Below are positions 35,301 to 41,419 of a stretch of 43,786 nt of DNA, one piece after another. Position 1 is the stretch's first letter. Each line of letters begins with the position of its first letter. The position numbers and the translations under genes are program-made. The stretch covers positions 1 through 43,786 of the forward strand of contig CACODE010000011.1 of assembly GCA_902625885.1 (NCBI GenBank). Direction: 5' to 3'. The stretch comes from an uncultured Candidatus Poseidoniales archaeon. GTDB taxonomy: Archaea; Thermoplasmatota; Poseidoniia; Poseidoniales; Poseidoniaceae. Under the pieces are notes generated by a model that was given only the letters and a program-made list of their open reading frames with translations, searched no databases and was not told the DNA's origin.

Positions 35301-36694
35301 GGCGTCAACGGGTTTCCATCGACCGTTCCGGAATCTGGAACCAACCAGTGGGCGACACCGTCCAAGTCGTAGTCGAGGATGGTCGTGTTTGTGAGGTCCA
35401 AAATCGCGTAGTTGTAGTTGTCCCCATCCCAGCCCTGAACGCCCTGATTCTCAATGGACCGGAAGCCTGTGGCGGTTGAGGCTAAGATATCGAGGTCTTG
35501 ATCGCCGTCAAAATCTCCTACGATGGAATCTTGCGAGACACCCGAAATGCTCCCGGCAAGCAACACGATGCTGTTTTGACTCGCCGACCAAATCAGACGA
35601 TAGGCTTCGCCGGTGTTTCGAGCAGCGACAAGGCTTGGGTTGTTCATGACCCCGTCAAACCTGGCCAGGTGCATGTGCGAAAGAGAGACCGCTGTTGCCG
35701 AGCCCGAGGGGATAACGGTCGTGCTGTCTAGGTTCCGAAACGTGTTGGTGCGCGAATCGTAGTAGTCAACGTGGACTTTACCACCCGAACGAATGGACAC
35801 CATGTCGTCAAAACCGTCGCCATCAAAGTCGTCAAAGTCGAGATTGATGACGCTGGTTGGGTGCGTGTAGTTGAACTGCGGGAGGAAGCCTCCAGTGGTG
35901 CTGTTGGTGAAGTGAATGCAGAGCTTGTCATCGGCAGGAGCGTAGCCGACGACGTCGTCGTAATCGTCACCATCAATGTCGGCCAGATGCATCCGGGTGG
36001 CGTTCGCACAGGTAATCTGCCATGGCGACATCGTGATGCCCGAGGCGTTGGAGTACGTGACGATTCGGAAAGCCGTTGCTGTGGTGTTGGTTGGCGAGGT
36101 TGCGTTCCCGCCGGGAATGGTTGCGGAGCGAGAGAGCAGGGCAAAATCAACCTTGGAATCGTTGTTGACATCGCCTTTGGCAACATCGTCAACGTACCCT
36201 GTTTGGAAGAACCCTCCAGAAAGCGTTGGCGAAAAACCGACCTCTAGGGCAGTGCTGGAGGCAACCGCAGCAGTCGGTAGATAGAACGAAGGTGAATTTG
36301 GGTTGGAGTTAGCGCCCTGATTCGGATCGATAAAGAGGGTCTCGGTGGCGTTACCGGAAGCAAACACGGTCTGTTGCCCAAAATCACCATACCCCGTGCT
36401 GTTGAACGACCACTCGGGGACGCCGTCTTGGTTAGCGTCGATCTCCAAAACACCGGGTGATGAACCTGCAGCCCCCGGTTTGACGAAGAAAAGTGCGGAA
36501 TTGACCGTCGTGTTTCGCTCCAATTCAAAGCCTATTGGGGTGTATTGACCGCCTGAAACCGAGACGGTGTGCTCCGCAGTTCCTGTCGAGAAGGTCGTGA
36601 TGGTCCCTCCTTGTGCCTGAGCAAACATCACGGACCATGCCGGCGCTACAAACAAGAAAACGAAGAGAAAACCGAGGAAATGCCGGCGTATCAT
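32357..36694 (-). CDS. giant surface protein with FG-GAP repeats, Fn3 domains and acidic Trp-rich tail
   Basis: A protein of 1445 residues. A signal peptide (MIRRHFLGFLFVFLFVAPAWS) is followed by at least six calcium-loop FG-GAP/VCBS-type repeats between about residues 150 and 560 (GDVNNDSKVDF, DIDGDDYDDV, DFDGDGFDDM, DFDGDQDLDI, DMDGDGSIEQ). Two fibronectin type III-like domains follow (about VLKLTDLDPGLVVFDWQP and MQINWSPGDVSIVQHH). A Thr/Asn/Glu-rich linker, a further beta domain with cysteines, and one membrane helix (about 1282-1306) come next. The last 139 residues should be cytosolic, very acidic, and end in a stretch with seven Trp in 25 residues. Many N-x-S/T sites suggest glycosylation. 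Probably an adhesin or matrix protein. ATG at 36694 precedes the signal peptide directly. Confidence 0.88.
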   Translation of the reverse strand: MIRRHFLGFLFVFLFVAPAWSVMFAQAQGGTITTFSTGTAEHTVSVSGGQYTPIGFELERNTTVNSALFFVKPGAAGSSPGVLEIDANQDGVPEWSFNSTGYGDFGQQTVFASGNATETLFIDPNQGANSNPNSPSFYLPTAAVASSTALEVGFSPTLSGGFFQTGYVDDVAKGDVNNDSKVDFALLSRSATIPGGNATSPTNTTATAFRIVTYSNASGITMSPWQITCANATRMHLADIDGDDYDDVVGYAPADDKLCIHFTNSTTGGFLPQFNYTHPTSVINLDFDDFDGDGFDDMVSIRSGGKVHVDYYDSRTNTFRNLDSTTVIPSGSATAVSLSHMHLARFDGVMNNPSLVAARNTGEAYRLIWSASQNSIVLLAGSISGVSQDSIVGDFDGDQDLDILASTATGFRSIENQGVQGWDGDNYNYAILDLTNTTILDYDLDGVAHWLVPDSGTVDGNPLTPTGDVTAYPFGSSGNNDNYIGSASIVLEPYTSPRDIHFGDMDGDGSIEQLILAGEGAQQGVFISAHHRVGFDLDKDGVNDVNGEGYAGNGSNGLPMLTVQDTSGNFTSTLNVLTPGLPYTTDAYGIQMSPVNLTMSSITKGTFTFSNLEVDYSANFVVSNNPSITANLSNVLNQQMTPGNGKFNVSLDFMTTRNGSFVLNNPMITYTDGAPNIALPPTPVLKLTDLDPGLVVFDWQPITDFGSDLLDFVVYRSPTGQPVDIQNPYANTFANNSMDTNVQPGQSWTYWVISVHEFGVTSNLSAPLSVTIPYPAPKSFIPNLTAMDVPEDNGGVMQINWSPGDVSIVQHHLFVLPYEFTDVADLTTVLMADANATSIVAETDSNGSSLVDGMAYYVAAIGLDEYGNASTNVSALGPVYTRNDTGLITTLEVAYTDFTQGAFEGTILLARNKGLDVHALLHQNGSPISDAPLLFTINGSDETFSLEMTTNQTGHAILSLDALASLGPIDAVGNMTLAVGYNGSEGDEQQQPLLGATTMHSAFGTVVVSMTPDPLVPVSPDGAFETLIAVDTEEPTQKALLANMNANWRTTDAAGNEIANGTAQYIGSELSISGVAAYDGHLHVSLDDNPPVYYMPGMLVSTSFASAPVVEENETNTTNETNETPEPVFPDETLPGTVTCGTATYAWEDNGTDDSLSCTITNPNPFDVTLGFSWKVIPTTPPPLTFEEAWRTDAEPTLTIPANGSIQVEFSPVRNGPSDGLYPGIQGVGYVFTFTCLDDETERCDGMTMPTATTEGELVWTLGDMPVSVLDDEPLPTDQTSGAMTPVLVGIGLVIAIVAGIAGVLYMRRQGDVDFDDDLDDEDEDYFEQALAAPAPIGRNPEVNLGASKSLDELKDAGKTLHSDAPEGLAATPTLGSSADAFEFGATAEDTTTDEATEEEAWEEEASEADDGITVDENGTEWWQDEDETWWYREEGWEDWAVWEE

Positions 36695-36838
36695 GCTGAG
36701 GCCTCGTGTGTCTGTGCCAACCACCGGGTTATGTCGGTTTCGCCTGTGCGAACCGTCGTTTCTGGGCAAAAATGTATTTTTTTTCTCAACATAATGTTAT
36801 GAAGGACCAGAAAACATTCATCGGTGAGGGCGTGGATA
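36695..36838. promoter_or_regulatory. divergent promoter region, AT-rich
   Basis: The 144 bases between the surface protein gene and the winged-helix gene. It includes an AT-rich tract at 36770-36785 (AAAATGTATTTTTTTTCTC) and further AT-rich sequence around 36790-36801. This is the most likely place for promoters of both genes; I could not fix a single TATA box for either. Confidence 0.4.
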
Positions 36839-37327
36839 TTGAGGCTCACGATTCAAGCAGGCGATGTGGAGATAGACCTGAAAGGTGCTGCTATCCAAAT
36901 CGACGAACAAATGGTGCACACAAAGGCAGAACACACTTGGACTGTGCTCCTTGAACGCATCAGAGAAGCGAGAGAAAGCGCCATGGAAGCTGCCGTAGCG
37001 GCTGCGCGAGAAGCCGGCCTGCCAGAGCGAGGCTCTGCGTTCCGAGCCCTCTTGGAGAACTGCGCCCTCACTCGAAAGCCCGACCAGGTCCTTGGGGCCA
37101 TTCACTACCTCAGGGACGTCGAAGGCATCAGCGATAGCCCGCCCCGGGTCGTCAACGACCTGTTTACCGACGCAGGCATCGAACCGCCCGGCAACCTCTC
37201 CCTCTACCTCAACCGACTCAAGGAACGAAACTTCCTCATGGTTCCCAGCGGCAAAGACGACAAAAACCGATTCGCAATCCTTACACCAGAAGGCCAAGCT
37301 CACCTCGACAAGCGCTCCAACGCTTGA
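36839..37327 (+). CDS. winged-helix-like DNA-binding protein
   Basis: A protein of 162 residues. It begins with a beta-hairpin pattern RLTIQAGDVEIDLKG also seen at the start of some archaeal regulators, then a helical, alanine-rich middle part, and a C-terminal domain like a winged helix: LGAIHYLRDVEGISDSP, PPGNLSLYLNRLKERNFL and a wing ending RFAILTPEGQAHLDKR. It is probably a transcription regulator or a chromatin-associated factor. The start is uncertain: TTG at 36839 gives a natural N-terminus and has GGTGAGG nine bases upstream; GTG at 36824 is in frame but lacks a ribosome site. An ATG at 36794 in the same frame meets a stop at once. It is followed 9 bases later by the pentapeptide gene. 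Confidence 0.7.
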   Translation: MRLTIQAGDVEIDLKGAAIQIDEQMVHTKAEHTWTVLLERIREARESAMEAAVAAAREAGLPERGSAFRALLENCALTRKPDQVLGAIHYLRDVEGISDSPPRVVNDLFTDAGIEPPGNLSLYLNRLKERNFLMVPSGKDDKNRFAILTPEGQAHLDKRSNA

Positions 37328-37336
37328 GGTGAAAAC

Positions 37337-37783
37337 ATGGTCATGTCGGGCGGCGGACAAGGCGACCCTCGTGACGATGCGACGACGGCTGAAGAAGCCG
37401 TGGTGGTCGACTTTTCGTTCCAAAACCACAGCGAAACCGTTCTTCGTAAGGGCAGGCACTCCGGATCAAACTTCCGTCGAACAATTTTTGATCGTGCTGA
37501 TTTAACCGAAGGCGACTTCACGTACTGCGATTTTCGGCGCGCGTCGATGGTTGAAGCCGATTTGATGAAGTCGGCCTTCGACAACTCTGATTTCCGTGGG
37601 GCCGACCTGCGCAAAGCCCGATTGAACCTGTCCAACTTTCGAAACTGTCAGTTTGGAGGTGCCGATCTCAGGGGCATACGTGGGAAATACGCCATATGGC
37701 AAGGCAGCGACTGGTGGAACGCTGTCATGGATGACGACTTGAGAAAAGCCTTGGCAAAGAAATGGCCACAGCCTGAATCCTGA
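37337..37783 (+). CDS. pentapeptide-repeat protein
   Basis: A protein of 148 residues. Residues about 43-115 are pentapeptide repeats of the A(D/N)LXX kind: NFRRTIFDRADLTEGDF, ADLMKSAFDNSDF, GADLRKARLNLSNF and GADLRG. Such repeats form a right-handed beta-helix. Some family members mimic DNA and bind gyrase; the function of most is unknown. GGTGA four bases before ATG at 37337 is a good ribosome site. It lies directly after the winged-helix gene, so the two are likely co-transcribed. The number of repeats (about 14 or 15) is small for a gyrase mimic. It ends one base before the convergent membrane protein gene. Confidence 0.82.
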   Translation: MVMSGGGQGDPRDDATTAEEAVVVDFSFQNHSETVLRKGRHSGSNFRRTIFDRADLTEGDFTYCDFRRASMVEADLMKSAFDNSDFRGADLRKARLNLSNFRNCQFGGADLRGIRGKYAIWQGSDWWNAVMDDDLRKALAKKWPQPES

Positions 37784-38362
37784 TCACTCTGACTCTTCAT
37801 CAACAACCAATCGCAGCGGTTGAAGCGCCATCCGAGCACGAAGGTTGAGCAAAGGTAAAGCAGCCACGCCCAAACAAAGCCCCATCGTTGCGCCACAGAT
37901 GTAAACCCACGCCTCGTAGGTGGTGACCACCGCCTCTTGCATGTGCGCCCGTGCCGACTCACGCACCATCAGGCTCGCGCCGACGCCCCCCAGAAGACCG
38001 ATGAGCGCCCCTCCCGTGGAGAGGTAGGCGCCGATGCGTCGAAGTCTCAACAAGAAAAGAGCACCCACAAACAACATGGTGCCGGAGGTTAGCAACGAAA
38101 CGGCTCGTATCAGGAAAGCGCTGTCTTCACGGGCCTCGGCCTCAAACGTACGGAAATCCTCGCCCGTGGTTGGCTCACCGCCCTGCGCATTGGGTGTGGC
38201 CAGCAGTGTGTCGACCTGCTCTTCACTCAGTCCAAAACGGTGGGCTTGCAAGTCTGCATAGCCATAGGTTAACACGATAAGCGAGCCCACCAGCAGCGCC
38301 CTAGCCACATTTTTGACACCTTTCTTATCAGGACGTACATCAAACATGGACGACCCGTTCAT
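37784..38362 (-). CDS. four-helix membrane protein of unknown function
   Basis: A protein of 192 residues with four hydrophobic segments: about residues 19-36 (VARALLVGSLIVLTYGY), 84-105 (IRAVSLLTSGTMLFVGALFLL), 109-130 (GAYLSTGGALIGLLGGVGASL) and 146-172 (AWVYICGATMGLCLGVAALPLL). A polar, acidic extracellular loop of about 45 residues lies between the first two. No family is recognised. Its ATG overlaps the stop of the thioesterase gene (ATGA), so translation is coupled to it. An in-frame ATG at 38347 is the alternative start. Confidence 0.7.
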   Translation of the reverse strand: MNGSSMFDVRPDKKGVKNVARALLVGSLIVLTYGYADLQAHRFGLSEEQVDTLLATPNAQGGEPTTGEDFRTFEAEAREDSAFLIRAVSLLTSGTMLFVGALFLLRLRRIGAYLSTGGALIGLLGGVGASLMVRESARAHMQEAVVTTYEAWVYICGATMGLCLGVAALPLLNLRARMALQPLRLVVDEESE

Positions 38363-38784
38363 GACGACACCTCGGCTTCAAGGTGCTTTTCCATGCCTTC
38401 TCTAAGGTCAGCAGGAATTGGTTTTGGTTCCATCGAGTCCATATCGATGCACACCGTGGTTTGCATGGATTGCCACACCAGAACGCCGTCCTGATTGAAA
38501 AATCGATAGCGCCAACCCAGCGATGTTTTGCCAATGTTGGTGAACGTGATGTGGGCATCGATGCGATCGCCGAAGCGCAAGGGATGATGGAAGGATGCAT
38601 CCACGCTTACAACAGGAAAACCGAGACGTCGGGTGTTGATGATGTGAGGATAGGATTGGCCGCAGATGTCTTCCCACACCGATTCGAAAAATCGGTGGGC
38701 GAGGTCAAAAATTCTGGGGTAGTAAGCGATGTTGGCCATATCGACCATCGCGAACTCCACGGTGCGCTCTTGCCTCAAGACCAT
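38359..38784 (-). CDS. acyl-CoA thioesterase, hotdog fold (4HBT type)
   Basis: A protein of 141 residues, the normal size for one hotdog domain. The family signature is seen as FAMVDMANIAYYPRIFDLAHRFFES, where the asparagine or nearby aspartate is catalytic in relatives, followed by VVSVDASFHHPLRFGDRI, ITFTNIGKTSLGWRYRFFN and TTVCIDMDSMEPKPIP. It probably hydrolyses acyl- or aryl-CoA thioesters in the cytosol. It is the first gene of a pair with the four-helix membrane protein. The upstream tRNA-Arg gene is on the other strand, with 94 bases between them that must hold both promoters. No good ribosome site precedes ATG at 38784, so a leaderless transcript is possible. Confidence 0.85.
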   Translation of the reverse strand: MVLRQERTVEFAMVDMANIAYYPRIFDLAHRFFESVWEDICGQSYPHIINTRRLGFPVVSVDASFHHPLRFGDRIDAHITFTNIGKTSLGWRYRFFNQDGVLVWQSMQTTVCIDMDSMEPKPIPADLREGMEKHLEAEVSS

Positions 38785-38848
38785 GATGGGCCCAATTCAA
38801 CACCGCCCATGAACCCTTGTGAAGCAAGCGTGCAAGCACACCCTCGCG

Positions 38849-38856
38849 CTTATATC
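38849..38856 (+). promoter_or_regulatory. TATA box of tRNA-Arg
   Basis: CTTATATC on the plus strand, centred 26 bases before the first base of the tRNA. This is the expected spacing if transcription starts at or just before the mature 5' end. Confidence 0.65.
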
Positions 38857-38878
38857 GGTGCGGTCGGTGGACCAAAGT

Positions 38879-38955
38879 GGCCCTATAGTGTAGCTTGGAT
38901 ATCACAGAGGCTTGCGGAGCCTCGAACCCGTGTTCAAATCGCGGTGGGGCCGCCA
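38879..38955 (+). tRNA. tRNA-Arg (anticodon GCG)
   Basis: A complete cloverleaf was folded by hand. Acceptor stem GGCCCTA pairs with TGGGGCC (one T-G pair); D arm GTG...CAC; anticodon stem GAGGC/GCCTC with loop TTGCGGA, giving anticodon GCG for Arg codons CGC and CGT; T stem CCGTG/CGCGG with loop TTCAAAT. The discriminator base is G, and the CCA end is encoded (38953-38955). No intron is present. A TATA box is correctly placed upstream. Confidence 0.95.
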
Positions 38956-38965
38956 ACACCTGTCC

Positions 38966-39943
38966 TCAAGCGTGCGCACGCCGAAGAACTTGCTTGTCCA
39001 GTTGTCGAATGAGTTCGGTTTCCTCTTCCTCCAACGGCTCATCGTAAAACGAGAAGATGGCCTCTGGGTCGTAGTTTTCGTGCGTGATGCGCAGGGCCAA
39101 TGATTTGGCCACCGGCGGGTAGTCTGTGGCAATTTTACGCAGGAAAATAGGGTCGGTGTTCCAGTCGTTCGCATCCTTCAACTGTCCGGGGCAGGCCGAG
39201 AGGTGCTCAACCGTTTCAAAAAATCCAGACAAAGTGTAATGCCCTGTTGATTCTTTGTGGTGGTCTTGAAACAAAACGTTCCACCAGTATTGGCGGGGCT
39301 TTTGATACTCGATTCTGAAACCTTTGGTGAACGGCTGGCCAAAATCAAGGCGCCACCGCCATCCGTTTGTACCGGAAAAGGTGAAGGTGTCGCTGTCAAA
39401 GTCAAAGGCACCGTTGATGGTTTGACGAAAATGACGCCCCAGACTGTCCGAAAGGGGAGAGCGAGCAAGGCCGTAAATTTGGAACAGCGTTCGACGAAGG
39501 GGCCCGAGGCTTTCCTCAAGCCAAGTCACTTCATCGTTGAGAAGACCGAGGATGTAACCTGCAAACAAATCGTATGCAGGCATGTTCTTTTGCGGTTGAA
39601 CCTGGACGCAGGCCGTCTGTGGCTCCTTCACCAAACCGTTCTTTGGGTGAACCTCAACAACGTCGAACGAGTTGTAATCGAACGGGTTGACAAATTTAGC
39701 CATGAAGGAAGCGATGTCCACTCTGTAAATCGCCAAACGCCCCACAATCACAAGATGCTGCTCGTCATCAAGTTGCATGCGCCCTTCGTGCTTCTCAACA
39801 ATGCCCATGACAAGGTGTGCGGCACGTTCGGCAGCGTTGGCGCAGTTCAACATCCGACCGAACATTTCCGCTCGTCGTAATTCCTGAACAGTGCTGTTGT
39901 GTTCTCCTTCGTTCCCTTCACCGCTCCGCCCGTAACCGTTCAT
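38966..39943 (-). CDS. unrecognised 325-residue protein
   Basis: I do not recognise a family. The protein has a polar N-terminus, a mixed alpha/beta body with phrases such as EQHLVIVGRLAIYRVD, NPFDYNSFDVVEVHP and DTFTFSGTNGWRWRLDFGQ, and a charged C-terminus (PLEEEETELIRQLDKQ). There is no signal peptide or membrane helix, so it is likely cytosolic. ATG at 39943 is preferred: a TATA-like TTTATCTATT (39964-39973) lies about 25 bases upstream, which would give a leaderless transcript. The frame is open to TTG at 39991, overlapping the HAD gene end by 14 bases. It ends 10 bases past the tRNA-Arg on the opposite strand. The content of Phe, Trp and Tyr is high. Confidence 0.7.
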   Translation of the reverse strand: MNGYGRSGEGNEGEHNSTVQELRRAEMFGRMLNCANAAERAAHLVMGIVEKHEGRMQLDDEQHLVIVGRLAIYRVDIASFMAKFVNPFDYNSFDVVEVHPKNGLVKEPQTACVQVQPQKNMPAYDLFAGYILGLLNDEVTWLEESLGPLRRTLFQIYGLARSPLSDSLGRHFRQTINGAFDFDSDTFTFSGTNGWRWRLDFGQPFTKGFRIEYQKPRQYWWNVLFQDHHKESTGHYTLSGFFETVEHLSACPGQLKDANDWNTDPIFLRKIATDYPPVAKSLALRITHENYDPEAIFSFYDEPLEEEETELIRQLDKQVLRRAHA

Positions 39944-39963
39944 GAGAGCCACTGCTGGTTCAG

Positions 39964-39973
39964 AATAGATAAA
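39964..39973 (-). promoter_or_regulatory. TATA-like element, possible leaderless promoter
   Basis: TTTATCTATT on the minus strand, centred about 25 bases before ATG at 39943. It begins a few bases after the stop of the HAD gene. It supports the shorter start for the 325-residue protein. Confidence 0.4.
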
Positions 39974-39977
39974 GTTC

Positions 39978-40640
39978 TCAACGCCAGTCAAGAATGTCCC
40001 AGTTCTTGGCTTCAGCGTGTCGACGCAAGGAAGCCTCCGGACTTACGGCGATGGCGTGGCCGCACAGGGACATGAACCAAGAATCGGCCAAAGTGTTACC
40101 ATAGCCGTAGCATTTCGCAAGATCGTGCCCGTTGGTTTCGGCATCTCTCTGGACGACGGGCACCTTGCCTTTTCGTCGCGGTACGCTCCAACCGCGTTCA
40201 GAACCGGACAGCACCCCCTTTCGCTCGGGGGGGCCACAACCGTAAACGGCGTCCATGCCAAGGATTTCTGCCATCGCCTCTGCCATCGGCGCCACCGTTG
40301 CCGTGACGAGGACGAGACGGTGGCCTTGTTGCCGGTGCCATGCCAGTTTTTCCCACGCCTCGCTCGGCACGTGTTGCTTGAGCTTGTTCTCAGCGAGTTC
40401 GGTGGAATACCGTTCCAAAACGTCCCAAGACGCCAGCGAAAGGTGGCCTCGATTCCGCGCTGCATCGTAGAAGGCTCGCCCGGTCATGAGGTTGGTCAGA
40501 AAGCCGGCCGTCCACGCCAACGTGCCCCACGGAATTCGCCACGGTCGGCGCCGAGCGAGGTGGGCTGTGAGGGTCTTTTCGCTGGAGGCGTTCAGCAGCG
40601 TCCCGTCCAGGTCAAAGTACGCCGCAACGGTCCCTGCCAT
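39978..40640 (-). CDS. HAD-superfamily phosphatase, SerB-like subfamily IB
   Basis: A protein of 220 residues. The nucleophile motif is YFDLDGTLL (Asp10 and Asp12); a helical cap follows (residues about 20-85); motif II is LVLVTAT; a lysine in the RRKGKVPVV stretch is a candidate for motif III; and motif IV is YGYGNTLADSW, where most relatives have GDS or GNS before the final Asp. The layout is like HAD-IB enzymes related to phosphoserine phosphatase. It should be cytosolic and dephosphorylate a small metabolite; the substrate cannot be told. It has no clear ribosome site before ATG at 40640. It lies between a small winged-helix-like gene upstream and an orphan gene downstream. Confidence 0.85.
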   Translation of the reverse strand: MAGTVAAYFDLDGTLLNASSEKTLTAHLARRRPWRIPWGTLAWTAGFLTNLMTGRAFYDAARNRGHLSLASWDVLERYSTELAENKLKQHVPSEAWEKLAWHRQQGHRLVLVTATVAPMAEAMAEILGMDAVYGCGPPERKGVLSGSERGWSVPRRKGKVPVVQRDAETNGHDLAKCYGYGNTLADSWFMSLCGHAIAVSPEASLRRHAEAKNWDILDWR

Positions 40641-40699
40641 GATGGGTTCAAAACACCGAACCTACATGAGCGAACCGCATGAAAAGCGCCGAACGGACC

Positions 40700-40972
40700 T
40701 TATTCTTTGCTTTCAGTGGAAGGGCCGTAAACCCGGCGACCGGCGCGATGGTCTTGCCACCACACAAGTGAGTGGCGAAGGTGGCGAGTGATGAAAAAAC
40801 CGACTTTCCGTGGTGTTAAGCCGTGATTTCGCATTTTTTGGTCGTGATTGAGGCTTGCAACAATGGCCTGGGCTGAACAGCCCGGGTTGGCGTACACGAA
40901 TTTTCGTACCTCGTTCGCCAGTCGCTCAAATCGTGCTTGTTTTTGGCTTCCCTTTCCATGCCTGCGCAACAT
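40700..40972 (-). CDS. small basic protein, winged-helix-like
   Basis: A protein of 90 residues, strongly basic (RRHGKGSQKQARFER at the start). Helices around FERLANEVRKFVYANP, CSAQAIVASLNHDQK and LTPRKVGFFITRHL followed by WWQDHRAGRRVYG look like the three helices and wing of a small winged-helix DNA-binding domain. ATG at 40972 lies in an AT-rich context with no ribosome site. The gene is compact, and the charge supports nucleic-acid binding. No named family is recognised; a chromatin or replication accessory role is only a guess. Confidence 0.6.
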   Translation of the reverse strand: MLRRHGKGSQKQARFERLANEVRKFVYANPGCSAQAIVASLNHDQKMRNHGLTPRKVGFFITRHLRHSLVWWQDHRAGRRVYGPSTESKE

Positions 40973-41018
40973 ATTACGAAAAATCTGCGTAAACCGTTAT
41001 CAAAGATTCGCTGGGGGT

Positions 41019-41372
41019 TCAATCAAACCGAACAGGTTGGGTTGTCTTCCAGTTGGCCGTGGCCAATTTCTTTGCTTTCCCGTCGGCGATGATTGGATGG
41101 ATGTCGTTTAGTCGGCCGTGCATGCCGTGGACTTGAAATTTGACCCGGAGTTCCGCCATGCGATCGCGCTGAAGAGCCTCGTCTTGTTCCTCGTCGAGTT
41201 CAACAGTAGCCAAGGTTGTGCCCTGATTTGCACAGGCAATGGTCAGCGTGTTGCCTGCGTAGCTCAGGGATGGACGGAAATCCCAATCATCGGGGTGGTG
41301 CATCCAGACCGATATGTCGAGCGAGAGGGTGTCCCTTATGTTCACGCGCCCTATGTCCACCGTATCTACCAT
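41019..41372 (-). CDS. small hypothetical protein, mostly beta
   Basis: A protein of 117 residues without signal peptide or membrane helix. The pattern is alternating polar and hydrophobic in short strands (DTLSLDISVWMHHP, LSYAGNTLTIACAN, TTLATVELDEEQ, RVKFQVHG), suggesting a beta-sandwich or barrel. ATG at 41372 is used; no strong ribosome site. Support comes from its place in a minus-strand run with short gaps and from natural-looking composition; the opposite-strand frame at 41118-41405 reads as unnatural. I do not recognise it. Confidence 0.5.
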   Translation of the reverse strand: MVDTVDIGRVNIRDTLSLDISVWMHHPDDWDFRPSLSYAGNTLTIACANQGTTLATVELDEEQDEALQRDRMAELRVKFQVHGMHGRLNDIHPIIADGKAKKLATANWKTTQPVRFD

Positions 41373-41419
41373 CGTGACCAGCCCGACCTAACGATTACCG
41401 ATTGATACCCCTTTCGCCT

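Noticed and set aside
38383-39012. A 209-residue plus-strand frame across the thioesterase and the tRNA
   Set aside because: It reads through the tRNA-Arg and opposite a recognised hotdog gene; no family marks.
40017-40682. A 221-residue plus-strand frame opposite the HAD gene
   Set aside because: It mirrors a gene with clear catalytic motifs on the other strand; its composition is rich in Arg, His and Pro without any motif.
41118-41405. A plus-strand frame of 95 residues opposite the small beta protein
   Set aside because: No ribosome site and unnatural composition; the minus-strand frame fits the local gene run better.
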